Source of the DNA: Diplonema papillatum
Taxonomy: Eukaryota > Euglenozoa > Diplonemea > Diplonemida > Diplonemidae
Length of the DNA: 64,000 nucleotides
Assembly: GCA_030068145.1 (NCBI GenBank)
Contig: JAPJBO010000512.1
Location: 21,001 to 85,000, forward strand
Reading direction: 5' to 3'
Part shown: positions 39,860 through 49,203 of the stretch, piece after piece
Layout: the number at the start of each line of letters is the position of its first letter
Position numbering within the stretch: the first letter of the stretch is position 1
Translations under genes and position numbers: made by a program
The notes under the pieces: model-generated
Told to the model about the DNA's origin: nothing
The model's input: only the letters and a program-made list of their open reading frames with translations
Database searches by the model: none

Positions 39860-40505
39860 TCGCTTGAAGATCTTATGTTACGCGTATTACTCGTAGTTTG
39901 AAATGGGGAACCCGAGACTCCGCGGCGGGCAGAAAGTTTTTCGGTGTAAACAGATGTCTCACCCGTGGGTTTAAGCAGGCATGCAGACAGGAACGGAAGA
40001 CTCGCATCTCACCCACCTGCAAAGACAAGGTGTCCTTGCAGGGTCCTGGTAAATGACTTCGGGGAAAACAATGCGTCTTGTTTTACTATTTTACTTGTTT
40101 GCTAAAATGAGACAAGAAGCTTCATGTGAACAAAGTATTGTGTGGGGGGGAAGGGGCAGACAGAAGAGACTGGAGAACCCTGCCTTCTGTCTTTTTCTAC
40201 CACACCAAGTAGTTCGCTATCTTCTACAGAATGACATGCTTTTATTTTTTTTTGGGCATGAGTTGGCAAGGGGAAAGTGTTGCCGGGAAAGCGGCATGGG
40301 CGGTTGCCCTTTTTTTTTTTTTTTTTTTTTATGCCTTGGGCAGGGTATTAATTCAGAGGCTCCAGGGGTTTGCAGATATTGACCGTTTGTGGGGGGTGGT
40401 TCTGAGGCGGTTTGGCCAGCGCTTTCGTTTTGGTGGCTCGGTGCTGACACACCTCCGCAGCAGCTTTGTCCAAAGGTAACTGCGGCTTGGACCACATGGG
40501 TATGC
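39860..40505. other. No supported gene
   Basis: A B-tail head (TTTAGAGTGAAAAGTTCGCT) lies at ~39845. A run of ~22 T is at 40310-40331. Frames here are short and lack motifs. Confidence 0.45.
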
Positions 40506-40513
40506 CCTCCAGC

Positions 40514-40594
40514 CAGGGCTTACGCTCCGTTTTCGGTCTCAGAGAAATTAACGTGTGGAAACCGACACGTTCCACACGTGGTGCGTAAGCCCTG
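40514..40594. mobile_element. 81-bp hAT-like MITE with perfect 8-bp target repeat
   Basis: Ends CAGGGCTTACGC and GCGTAAGCCCTG are perfect 12-base inverse repeats. The 8 bases outside, CCTCCAGC (40506-40513 and 40595-40602), are identical. The inside is the CACGTG-rich arm sequence (AACGTGTGGAAACCGACACG). CAGGG ends and 8-bp duplications are the marks of hAT transposition. It is a deletion product of the larger element seen at 18940. Confidence 0.9.
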
Positions 40595-40706
40595 CCTCCA
40601 GCGCCCCGGGCTCCTGCGCGCGCACCGTGTAAATACCACCCCCCCCCCCCACCTACGTTTCCCGGAAACGCTGTGTTTTGCGTTTTTCCGACAATTTTTG
40701 ATTTTT

Positions 40707-40727
40707 ATATATATATATATATATATT
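40707..40727. repeat. (AT)n microsatellite
   Basis: About ten AT units. Confidence 0.9.
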
Positions 40728-40861
40728 TTTCCCCGGTCACAACCCCGGTTTGCAGATCTAGACCGTTGGTCTAAATCTGCAACGTAAACCAATCCCCCTG
40801 CCTTGGCCCGGACACGCGGTGTACCCTGCAAGGTCTTTCAAACCCTCGGCAGCTAGACAGA

Positions 40862-42060
40862 TGGGCCTCCGAAGAGGGGGCCTGTGCAACGGTTGCGCCT
40901 GCACAAGCTTAGATATTTTTTCCGGTAAGGGACGCCATTGGCCTCCGGTGTGCAAACGGCTGTATATCGTCACGAGTGTGAGTGCCGGTAAACGACCTCC
41001 GCCGGAGGGGGCCTGTGCAAGCGGTTGCCGTCACAAGTGTGATTTGCCGGTAAGGGACTCAATGGCCTCCGGTGTGCAAACGGCTGTATCGTCACAAGTG
41101 TGATCGGTGAACCAGCCTCCGAAGGGGGCCTGTGTAAACGGTGTGGACACGAGTGTGATTGATAGTAACTGGCCTCCGAAAGGGGGTCTGTACAAACGGC
41201 TGTGCCTTCACAAGTGTGATTTGCCGGTAAGGGACGCAATAGCCTCCAAAGGCCTGTGCAGACATCTGTGCTTCACAAGTGTGACTTGCCGGTAAACGGC
41301 CTTGGAGGAGGCTTGTGCAAACGGTTGCCGTCACAAGTGTGATTTGCGGGTAAGGGACCTAAATGGCCTCCGGTGTGCAAACGGCTGTATCGTCACAAGT
41401 GTGATCGGTAAACCGGCCTCAAAAGGGGGCCTTTGCAAACGGGTGTGTAGTCACAAGTGTGATTGATGATAACTGGCCTCCGAAAGGGGGTCTGTACAAA
41501 CAGATGTGCCTTCACAAGTGTGATTTGCCGGTAAGGGACGCGATGGCCTCCAAAGGCCTGTGCAGACGTCTGTACTTCACGAGTGTGACTTGCCAGTAAA
41601 TGGCCTCGGAGGGGGCCTGTGCAAACGGCTGTGCCTACACAAGTGTTGATTTGCCAGTAAGGGACTCAATGACGTCCGAAGGCCTGTGCCAACGTCTGTG
41701 TCTACTCTGTCTTCACAAGAGTGATCTTCCGGGTAATGGCTCCGAAGGTTGTGGCAACAGGTGGCCTCCGGAGGGGGCCTGTGCTACCGCCTGTGCCGAC
41801 ACAAAGGTGATTTGCCAGTTTGGGACTCAACAGCCTCCGAAGGCCTGTGCAAATGCCTGTATCTACGCTCAAGTGTGATTTTCCGGTTTACGGCTCCGAA
41901 AGGGCCTGTGGCAACGGGTGGCCTCTGAGAGGGGGCCTGTGCTAACGTGTGTGCCCGCACACATGTGATCTGCCAATAAGGGATTCAATGGCCTTCGAAG
42001 GCCCGTGCAAATGCCTGTGTCTGCTCTTCACAAGTGTGATCTTCAGGGAAATGGTTCCCA
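40862..42060 (+). repeat. ~60-bp satellite with ~300-bp higher-order unit
   Basis: Around twenty monomers built on GGCCTCCGAAGGGGGCCTGT, GCAAACGGCTGT, TCACAAGTGTGATTTGCCGG and TAAGGGACTCAATGG. Variant monomers return in order at ~301-304 bases: CACAAGTGTGATCGGT at 41093 and 41394, AACTGGCCTCCGAAAGGGGG at 41167 and 41471, and GCCTCCAAAGGCCTGTGCAG at ~41242 and ~41547. That gives a higher-order unit of five monomers. Later monomers (from ~41640) are more diverged. A few monomers continue at ~42385-42555. Confidence 0.85.
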
Positions 42061-42085
42061 AAGGGGGGATTTCTGACGTGTTTCC

Positions 42086-42186
42086 TTAAGGAATTGCCTT
42101 GTGTGTGTGTGTGTGAGGTGATTCTGCCTTGTTTCCGCAAGGAATTGCCTTGTGTGTGTGTGTGAGGTGATTCTGCCTTGTTTCCG
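42086..42186 (+). repeat. ~50-bp duplication with (GT)n
   Basis: TTTCC.(T/G)(A/C)AGGAATTGCCTTGTGTGTG and AGGTGATTCTGCCTTG occur twice at the end of the satellite. Confidence 0.75.
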
Positions 42187-42292
42187 CATTCTGCGGCCCT
42201 TATTTCAGCCTAAGCATCCGACCAGTTATTCTGGATTTCCCGAGCATTCTGGGACCACCTGAGTGGTAGGTTTCTAGTTTTGGGTTGCTGGG
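42184..42292 (+). repeat. J repeat, copy 2 (plus)
   Basis: CGCATTCTGCGGCCCTTATT, GCATCCGACCAG and CACCTGAGTGGTAGG match the reverse complement of 10085-10205. Confidence 0.6.
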
Positions 42293-42328
42293 GCCCCCCT
42301 TTTTCCGGCAAAGCATGGGTCTTTTAGG

Positions 42329-42384
42329 GTCCTTTTGGTGTCCTTTTGGTGTCCTTTTGGTGTCCTTTTGGTGTCCTTTTAGGG
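42329..42384 (+). repeat. 11-bp tandem repeat TCCTTTTGGTG, ~5 units
   Basis: Five near-perfect units between the J repeat and the last satellite monomers. Confidence 0.9.
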
Positions 42385-42559
42385 GGGCCCGCGTCAACAG
42401 GTGTGCCTTCACAAGTATGATTTGGGAACGATGACTTCCGAAGGGCCGGACCTGTGTCCTTCACAACAGTGATTTGCCGGTAAATGGCCTCCGAGGGGGG
42501 CCTGTGGTGACGTCTGTCCCAACGCAATTGTGATTTGCCAGTAAGGGACTCAGGAGAAT

Positions 42560-43708
42560 ATTCTTCATGCTCTGTGTGTAGAGGGTGGTGGTTACACGAG
42601 GTAAGACGGGGTATGGGTGTCGACAGGACGGAACAGTCGCGGCGCCTAGCGTTCTGTGGCAAGACGCTTTCATTAGCGCAGTGGGGTGGCTTTTTCCTTG
42701 TTTTAATGAGAGTAAAAAGTTCGCTTGCAAAACTCCGCTTATTTTGTCTTCGTTTTTTTTTTTTTTTTTTTCCCCCTTGCAAGAAGAGACGGTCGCCTCC
42801 CAACAGTTTTCCTTTGTCTTCTGGGGAATCTTCAGATACACTCCCATAGTTTGCCTTAATCTACAGACCCCTAAGTTTGCCAGGTTTTACAGATCTACCC
42901 ATAATCAACGACAGGACTCATATAGTAATTTCTAGGGGGTATATCCGCGGGCAAACTATATGGATAGATCCTGGGTAGATCTGTAATTAAAGGCAATCTA
43001 TAGAGGTGTATCTGTAATTTTCCCCTTTTTCTTCGGTGAAAGAAAGTGTTTTTTTCACGCACGGAGATGTTCTTGGGAGAGGGCCTGGTTCTTTTGGTGT
43101 CAAGGGAAAAATGTTTCTTGGGTTTGAAGAGCGCGTGGTGCTTGGTCGCGAGCGAAACCCGACCAGGTAACGACCATTTCACTGTCTTCTTTGTTTTGTG
43201 ATGCGAACATCACGAGGTGCTGTCCGAAGACACCGCCCACGTGAGCACTGTTAAGCAGCGGTTGCCAGATACTCCCGTAGCACCTATTCACGGGTTTGCA
43301 GGGGTAAAAAGGAAGCCCGGGTTGGGGAAGGGGGTAGGGTTGGTTGTATTATGTATTATTTGTATTGTTGTATCATTGTATTATTTGTATCATAAGGTTT
43401 CCCATTTTGTAATATAAATAGTACAAGCGTTCACTGTGTCTCGTCGTGTCCCTCGTTTGCCACGGAGCGGAGCGTCATTTTTCTGTGTGAGAGGGCTCAC
43501 ACAGGTCGCTCGGGTCAATCTTGCTCTCGAGCGCAGTAAACGGTTAAACACCTTGTTGCAGACACGGAATTTTCTCTGTATGTATACAAGGATCACGAAA
43601 CAACGAAAGGTTGGAGGAGAAAAGCTAGCCTCATGTCCACCGTGTATTATTGTACTGGTGTATTGTTGTGTATTGTTGTAATATTGCAGTATTTGTAATA
43701 TTTGTATT
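42560..43708. other. No supported gene
   Basis: Starts with a B type-3 body fragment (GTGGTGGTTACACGAGGTAA at ~42586). Later parts hold T/GTATT-rich low complexity (43340-43410 and 43645-43710, TATTATTTGTATTG). No gene is recognised. Confidence 0.5.
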
Positions 43709-43709
43709 A

Positions 43710-43935
43710 CCTACCCCCCCCCCCCGTGTATAAGATGGATGAAAAACTCGGGTTTTCGCAGTATCCATCTTAATCAAGGGGGGTATCCATCTTAAACACG
43801 GGGGCACTGTAGCCTACAGTGTAGTCACTTTACACAGGTACCTCACCCCCGTGTTTAAGATGATTGGCATTCTCGCCCGTTATCCATCTTAATCAAGGGG
43901 GTATGGCTATCCATCTTATGCACGGGGGGGGTAGG
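43710..43935. mobile_element. TA-flanked MITE, copy 2
   Basis: Flanked by TA (43708-43709 and 43936-43937). The ends CCTACCCC..CCCGTGTATAAGATGGAT and ATCCATCTTATGCACGGGGG..GTAGG are inverse, and the interior is the same as in copy 1 (ATCCATCTTAATCAAGGGGG, CACTGTAGCCTACAGTG) with a few deletions. Confidence 0.8.
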
Positions 43936-43968
43936 TACCCCCGAAACCCCCGTATTGCGTTGTTCGTG

Positions 43969-44135
43969 CGTATAAGTCGATCTTTGAGTGCGTGAGCCCC
44001 TCCGAAGAAAGGTCCATCACACTAGTTCCGAGCTACTTAGCCCGGGTCTCTGGGTCGCGTCCCCCTCCTTCTCATGGTCGCCTGGTCTTGCGTCTTGTTG
44101 GTCCGTCCGGGCTGGGGGCTTCGCGCTTCCCCTTC
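43969..44135 (+). repeat. L repeat, copy 1
   Basis: GTGCGTATAAGTCGATCTTT to GGTCGCCTGGTCTTGCGTCT and GGGCTGGGGGCTTCGCGCTT. Almost identical to 44357-44518; the spacing of ~387 suggests a local duplication. Confidence 0.75.
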
Positions 44136-44356
44136 GTCTTGCATCACCTCGTCTCCACTCCCCGCCGCATTGCGTAGTTCGTGCGGGGTTTGTGAAACAG
44201 CGAGGGCCACATCTTACGCGTGCACTGGACGTTCTTGCTGCAGTGGCGAGTTATGTGAGCCCTATCAGGACCGTTTAAACACTCAGTTAGCCACCAGCTG
44301 CCTATGGAGTATAAAATGTAGCCCTACCCCGTATTGCTAGTTCCTGCGTAGCTTGT

Positions 44357-44518
44357 GCGTATAAGTCGATCTTTGAGTGCGTGAGCCCCTCCGAAGAAAG
44401 GTCCATCACACTAGTTCCAAGCTACTTAGCCCGGGTCTCTGGGTCGCGTCCCCCTCCTTCTTTTGGTCGCCTGGTCTTGCGTCTTGTTGATCCGTCCGGG
44501 CTGGGGGCTTCGCGCTTC
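44357..44518 (+). repeat. L repeat, copy 2
   Basis: Differs from copy 1 by CCGAGC/CCAAGC, CTCATGG/CTTTTGG and GGTCCG/GATCCG. Its flank lacks the ~220 bases that follow copy 1. Confidence 0.75.
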
Positions 44519-44671
44519 TGCGTAGCTTGTGCGGAGATATTGCGTACTTTGTTACTTCGGGTTTCGGTTACCATTGACACTGTTTTTCTTATCTACAGAA
44601 CTTTTTCTCTCGGCTCTGCTCCCAGCTCTTTTTAGCGGCAGGGCCATACACCGCAGAGTAGTGCAGTGAAG

Positions 44672-44840
44672 TGTACACGATGAAGTCCAGCCTCGGAAGC
44701 TGGACGGCCGTCACACCCGATAAGTTAGTGTGCTACAACAACAACGCGTGTAAATGCACACCCGAAAAGCAAACGTGACACCCGCCTTCTTAATTCCAGC
44801 TTTACCTCCAGCTTCTGAGGCTGGACTTCGGCGTGTACAG
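44672..44840 (+). mobile_element. M foldback element, copy 2
   Basis: TGTACACGATGAAGTCCAGC..CGGAAGCTGGA and TCCAGCTTCTGAGGCTGGAC..CGTGTACA are inverse over ~30 bases. The reverse complement, with the same outer flank, is at 9460. No clear target duplication was seen. Confidence 0.7.
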
Positions 44841-45395
44841 GTCAAGCCGATTCCACTGACTGGTATTCATAAGGCAAGAACGCTAAAAACTAGAGTGAGG
44901 CAATCACATTCTGAATCGGAGCAGCACTCCGCTCTAGTGACATCTGGCATGACCTCGCCTCGATGATCTCAAATGGCGGTGGTAACATTCCACGGAAGGG
45001 ATCGTTCGCGATTCAAGAAGAGGGATGCCGATTAGAATGAGTATGAATGACATACCACATGCTCGAAAGACATGGAGGGAATGCAAAATGAATCGGTCAT
45101 GTGCCAATGAAAATGCAAAAGTCAAGACCGTTCGTCTCCCATGGACTCGTTCCAGATCCGAGTTAGCATACTCGTCTGCGCTCGATCCAATGGTCAAGGT
45201 AATCGGGAAGACACGATGGTGAAAGACAAAAAAGGCAATCGGGGAAAGCTATCAGGTGTTGAGTTGACCGGTGACCAATCGAGATTGAGATTGATGCGCG
45301 GTCTGGCGCCTTTCAACTCCCTCTGAATGCTGGCATTCCCTGTTTTTTTTCTGTTGCGTGTATTTCGGCGAAATCCGCTGCGCAGTCAGGTGCCT
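44841..45395. other. No supported gene
   Basis: Short frames, no motif recognised. Confidence 0.4.
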
Positions 45396-46808
45396 TTTTC
45401 AGAGTGAAAGTTCGCTTGAAACTCCGGGGTTTTAAAGTTTCCGGGTGACCCTCGTCGTTCTGGGAAGAAACCCTTTGTGCTCTGAGTGTCGTAAGAGTGG
45501 TGGTTACACGAGGTAAGAGAATCGGTGGGTACCTTGGCTGTTGGTCATTGGTGGTTTCGGCCACTATCCACAGACCTTACTTACGGTAGGCCCTCCTTAA
45601 TATGGTGCCGCAGTAGGTGACTGTCTGTCTTCTTGGTACCGTATGACTGTCTCTTTTCGTGAATTTCTGGTGCTTGCTTATGGTTTTGCGCAGGGCCGAA
45701 ATCCGTAACTGTATCGTTTTTTTCTGTTGCGTGTATCCGCTGCGCAGTCAGGTGCCTTTTTCAGAGTGAAAGTTCGCTTGAAACTCCGGGGTTTCAAAGT
45801 TTCCGGGTGACCCTCGTCGTTATGGGAAGAAACCCTTTGTGCTCTGAGTGTCGTAAGGGTGGTGGTTACACGAGGTAAGAGAATCGGTGGGTACCTTGGC
45901 TGTTGGTCATTGGTGGTTTCGGCCACTATCCACAGACCTTACTTACGGTAGGCCCTCCTTAGTATGGTGCCGCAGTAGGTGACTGTCTGTCTTCTTGGTA
46001 CCGTATGACTGTCTCTTTTCGTGAATTTCTGGTGCTTGCTTATGGTTTTGCGCAGGGCCGAAATCCGTAACTGTATCGTTTTTTTCTGTTGCGTGTATCC
46101 GCTGCGCAGTCAGGTGCCTTTTTCAGAGTGAAAGTTCGCTTGAAACTCCGGGGTTTTAAAGTTTCCGGGTGACCCTCGTCGTTATGGGAAGAAACCCTTG
46201 TGCTCTGAGTGTCGTAAGAGTGGTGGTTACACGGGGTAAGAGAATCGGTGGGTACCTTGGCCGTTGGTCATTGGTGGTTTCGGCCACTATCCACAGACCT
46301 TACTTACGGTAGGCCCTCCTTAGTATGGTGCCGCAGTAGGTGACTGTCTGTCTTCTTGGTACCGTATGACTGTCTCTTTTCGTGAATTTCTGGTGCTTGC
46401 TTATGGTTTTGCGCAGGGCCGAAATCCGTAACTGTATCGTTTTTTTCTGTTGCGTGTATCCGCTGCGCAGTCAGGTGCCTTTTTCAGAGTGAAAGTTCGC
46501 TTGAAACTCCGGGGTTTCAAAGTTTCCGGGTGACCCTCGTCGTTATGGGAAGAAACCCTTTGTGCTCTGAGTGTCGTAAGGGTGGTGGTTACACGAGGTA
46601 AGAGAATCGGTGGGTACCTTGGCTGTTGGTCATTGGTGGTTTCGGCCATTATCCACAGACCTTACTTACGGTAGGCCCTCCATAGGATGGTGCCGCAGTA
46701 GGTGACTGTCTGTCTTCTTGGTACCCTATGACCGTCTCTTTTCGTGAATCTCTGGTGTTTGCTTATGGTTTGGCGCAGTAACTGTATCGTTTTTTTTTTT
46801 TTTTTCTG
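45392..46808 (-). repeat. 362-bp tandem array of B type-3 elements, ~4 units
   Basis: The AGAGT tail recurs at 45400, 45762, 46124 and 46485 (periods 362, 362, 361). Each unit has the B tail, the type-3 body (GTGGTTACACGAGGTAAGAG, GGTTTCGGCCACTATCCACA), CTTACTTACGGTAGGCCCTC, GGTGCCGCAGTAGGTGACTG, then CTGTTGCGTGTATCCGCTGC. Units 2 to 4 are almost identical. A fifth unit starts and is broken by the insertion at 46816, resuming at 47167. The minus-strand frame with MAETTNDQ..NDEGHPETLK is open in units 1, 2 and 4. Confidence 0.9.
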
Positions 46809-46815
46809 TTGCGTG

Positions 46816-47158
46816 CAGGGGTTATTCTGATCCCCGAAATTCGGGAAAATCATGGTTAAAAAGTCTGTAGCGTGGCCGGAAAGCTTTTTTTTTCCACGTT
46901 GAGCGAGCTTTTTTGAATGGCCTGTAAGCCCGATATGCGACCTTCGTGGGCGTGTTGCTGCTTCGCCACTTTGTCGTAGACCCCACTTGTGGGTCTTGCG
47001 GGTCCTCTAGCCTCCGTGTCACTGGTCTTGCAAGCACAAAAAGTTTTCACCAGAAACTCCTGTGGTTAAAAAAATCTTTTTTTAACCGGCCTGTTTTGGA
47101 TACTTTTTTTTTTTTTTTGGTGAAGACATTATTTTTTAACCATGCAGGATAATCCCTG
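46816..47158 (+). mobile_element. hAT-like MITE inside the fifth tandem unit
   Basis: An element of 343 bases. Ends CAGGGGTTATTCTG..AATCATGGTTAAAAA and TTTTTTAACCATGCAGGATAATCCCTG are inverse apart from a 20-base insertion on the left. Flanking 8-mers GTTGCGTG (46808-46815) and GTCGCGTG (47159-47166) differ at one base. The neighbouring tandem units give the empty site (CTGTTGCGTGTATCCGCTGC). CAGGG ends and an 8-base target fit hAT. Confidence 0.85.
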
Positions 47159-47199
47159 GTCGCGTGCATCCGCTGCGCAGTCAGGTGCCTTTTTTTTTT

Positions 47200-47345
47200 A
47201 GAGTTAAAGTTCGCTTGAAATACCGGGGTTTTAGGGTCTCCGTGTGACCGTTCATGAATGGGTTCTCTTAGAGCAAGTAAGGGCTTTATGGTTACGGATT
47301 GTATATTTAGTGCATGCTTTCGTTATGGGTTATGGCTAGCCATAT
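47200..47345 (-). repeat. B-tail retroposon, type 2
   Basis: AGAGTTAAAGTTCGCTTGAA..GGGTCTCCGTGTGACCGTTC, then GGGTTCTCTTAGAGCAAGTA and GTATATTTAGTGCATGCTTT. It is joined to the rest of the interrupted fifth tandem unit (GCTGCGCAGTCAGGTGCC), so the array's outer unit carries a different body type. Confidence 0.65.
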
Positions 47346-47770
47346 CCGGGACTGTTTGTGACCGACACCAAGTACATTCCTTCGTGGAGTGTAATCTTGG
47401 GCCCCCCACGTTCTACAAGTTGAGCAGGGGTTGCCTTGTAGCCCGTACCGGTCTGTTGTCCGCGTTTTTATGTATTTTCTCGTAGAGTAGTGCTTGGGTT
47501 TCGCGACACTTGCGGTGCTTCACGTGGTGCGGGTTGCTTCCGCCCTTTTTGAGGGGCGCTCTTTTTGAATGGATGACTCGGGTATCGTGGTTTGCTTAAT
47601 GTGCTGCCCTTTTTCCAAAAATCAGTGCCTTTGAAGTGTGAACCCCACGAGACTAGACAATTTTTCAAACGGGTGCCAGCTCGAAAACCCGGTTTTTGGA
47701 TAAAGGGATCCCGGCTCTAGCTCAACACCTGCAGGTGTTTGCTTCAATTCACTTTCTGGTTTCTACTTAT
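47346..47770. other. No supported gene
   Basis: 47400-47460 repeats a block from 25550 (TTCTACAAGTTGAGCAGGGG). Otherwise only short frames. Confidence 0.45.
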
Positions 47771-48182
47771 TTATCACTCATTCCACGAAAAAGTGTCACA
47801 GATTTCGGCTTTTTTCGGACTTCTGCCGAAAATTTCCATCTGCAGGTCCGAAAATGGTCGGTTTCGAGATTTTGAGGACACGTTTGAATCCGTTGAGGAC
47901 AGGGCTTTCCGAATATCTGGTCGGATAAATTTTTTGATCAACCCCCCCCCCCCGGAAATGGAGGTCGGCACCCGAAAAAATGGGGTCCTGGAGATCAGTT
48001 TTTTTTCTCTCTGCATCCAGGAGGGGGTCAGATTTTGATGGCTGGGCTAGCTGGCAGCTTGCCCATAATCGCGCATCCCAGAACTACTCGAAAACGAAAA
48101 GACTTCCCAAAAAGACCTCGAAAAATATTTTCCAGACGGCTGCTTTTCACACCGAAAAATCGCAAAAAAAAAAAAAAATCGG

Positions 48183-48250
48183 ACCGGGGGAATCGAACCA
48201 CGGCCTGCGAGGGTGTGGTTACCGGTAGGCTATGTTGCCAAACCTCGGGC
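48183..48250 (-). other. tRNA-like module (minus)
   Basis: On the minus strand TAGCCTACCGGTAACCACAC (A-box-like) is followed ~30 bases later by GTGGTTCGATTCCCC, a perfect pol III B box GGTTCGATTCC. It matches the plus-strand module at 48447 at GGT.ACCACACCC and at the B box. The arms do not close into a full cloverleaf. Confidence 0.5.
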
Positions 48251-48446
48251 CAAAATTCGCTTTTAGCGCATGCTCAGTTGGAATTCTTATCGTATATAAG
48301 TGCGAGATCGTCATTTACTCGTTTTCAGTGTCCCAGGACGGTATTTCTGCCCTCTGGGAGCTTCTTTCGCCCGGTTTGCGAAGAACTCAAAATGAGTTCA
48401 AAATTTGCACTCGGTAGTGAACAAAAAACTTCTCCGCCGTTTTTTT

Positions 48447-48512
48447 AGCCCATGGTCCAGAGGTTACCACACCCACACAGGGGTTTGAGGGTCGGTGGTT
48501 CGATTCCCGCCG
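48447..48512 (+). other. tRNA-like module (plus)
   Basis: GCCCATGGTCCAGAGGTTAC holds a consensus A box (TGGTCCAGAGG), then ACCC..GGGT that could be an anticodon stem, and GGTTCGATTCC as a consensus B box with usual spacing. The T arm pairs poorly (a 6-bp stem with an 8-base loop) and no discriminator or anticodon is clear. I therefore call it a tRNA-derived promoter module, not a tRNA gene. Confidence 0.5.
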
Positions 48513-48804
48513 GAAATCGTTTTTTTGGGTTTTTGAAACAGCCCCAAAACCGACCTTTTGTCCATCTACACGCCAGATTTTGGTCGCCACGCGAGCTGAT
48601 TGCTTGCCCATAATCGCCAGGGATAGCTCTTTCCATCCCAAAAAAAATTTCCCAAAAATTCCAAAATTTTGACCCAAAACGGGCTGCTTTGCAGACGGAA
48701 AATCTGTGACACCTTTTCGTGGAGTGAGTGTTATGCAGAGTTATTTTTACGTTCACATGTACCGCCTTGGATATTGAACCCTTGTTGCGACAGTGGTATT
48801 GTCC

Positions 48805-49037
48805 GTACAGCACTTGGGATCCCCTCGGTGCTTCGTCTGGCAGCGTCCAGCATTTTCCTTCCCAAGCTGGGCCTTAGCTGGCGGCTTATTTAGTTGAAGT
48901 TACGCCCGCCACTGAATACAGATTCACCTGCGTTTCGTGTGGGCCACAGCGCATTTACCTCCTATGATCTTTCGCAGCGTGGCAGCCTCCTCACGTATTT
49001 CCTACAAAGCAGGTGCTTACACAGCTTATACAAAAAG
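48805..49037 (+). repeat. A tail remnant followed by D retroposon
   Basis: 48805-48880 is the last part of A (GTACAGCACTTGGGATCCCC, AAGCTGGGCCTTA). 48893-49037 is D (GTTACGCCCGCCACTGAATA, CACCTGCGTTTCGTGTGGGC, AGGTGCTTACACAGCTTATA, A5). Confidence 0.6.
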
Positions 49038-49040
49038 AAA

Positions 49041-49203
49041 CCGTACACCGCGAGAGTAGGAGAAAGTAGAACTTAAGGAGAAACTAGAGTTTTCATTGAC
49101 CGAGCCCAAATCGTGGACGTGGTTTCAGGTGGCAAATTTGCAAATGATCATGATCGGAAGGTCCTACTTGGGCGGTTCAGTTTCCTCACACATTTGCATG
49201 TGG
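49041..49203 (+). repeat. K repeat, attached to D tail
   Basis: AAACCGTACACCGCGAGAGT to GGTTCAGTTTCCTCACACAT. It follows the D A-tail directly, as K follows an A tail at 1473. Confidence 0.65.

Larger units (their letters stand above)
47775..48730. mobile_element. 956-bp TIR element with two tRNA-like modules
   Basis: Left end CACTCATTCCACGAAAAAGT, right end (inverted) CACTCACTCCACGAAAAGGT, both continuing GTCACAGATTT: 31 bases with two mismatches. A 4-base TTAT lies on each side (47771-47774 and 48731-48734). Inside, GCTTGCCCATAATCGC..TTCCCAAAAA..GGCTGCTTT occurs twice in direct order (~48056-48150 and ~48602-48700), and two tRNA-like modules point outward. CACT ends with a very short target resemble CACTA/EnSpm-type elements, but this is weak. 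It has no coding capacity. Confidence 0.65.

Noticed and set aside
43988-44278. 96-codon frame in the L repeat
   Set aside because: The duplicate at 44357 does not preserve it to the end and there is no motif.
48447-48512. Functional tRNA gene
   Set aside because: A and B boxes are good, but the T arm and acceptor do not pair properly, the anticodon is unclear, and the module sits inside a TIR element beside an inverted relative.
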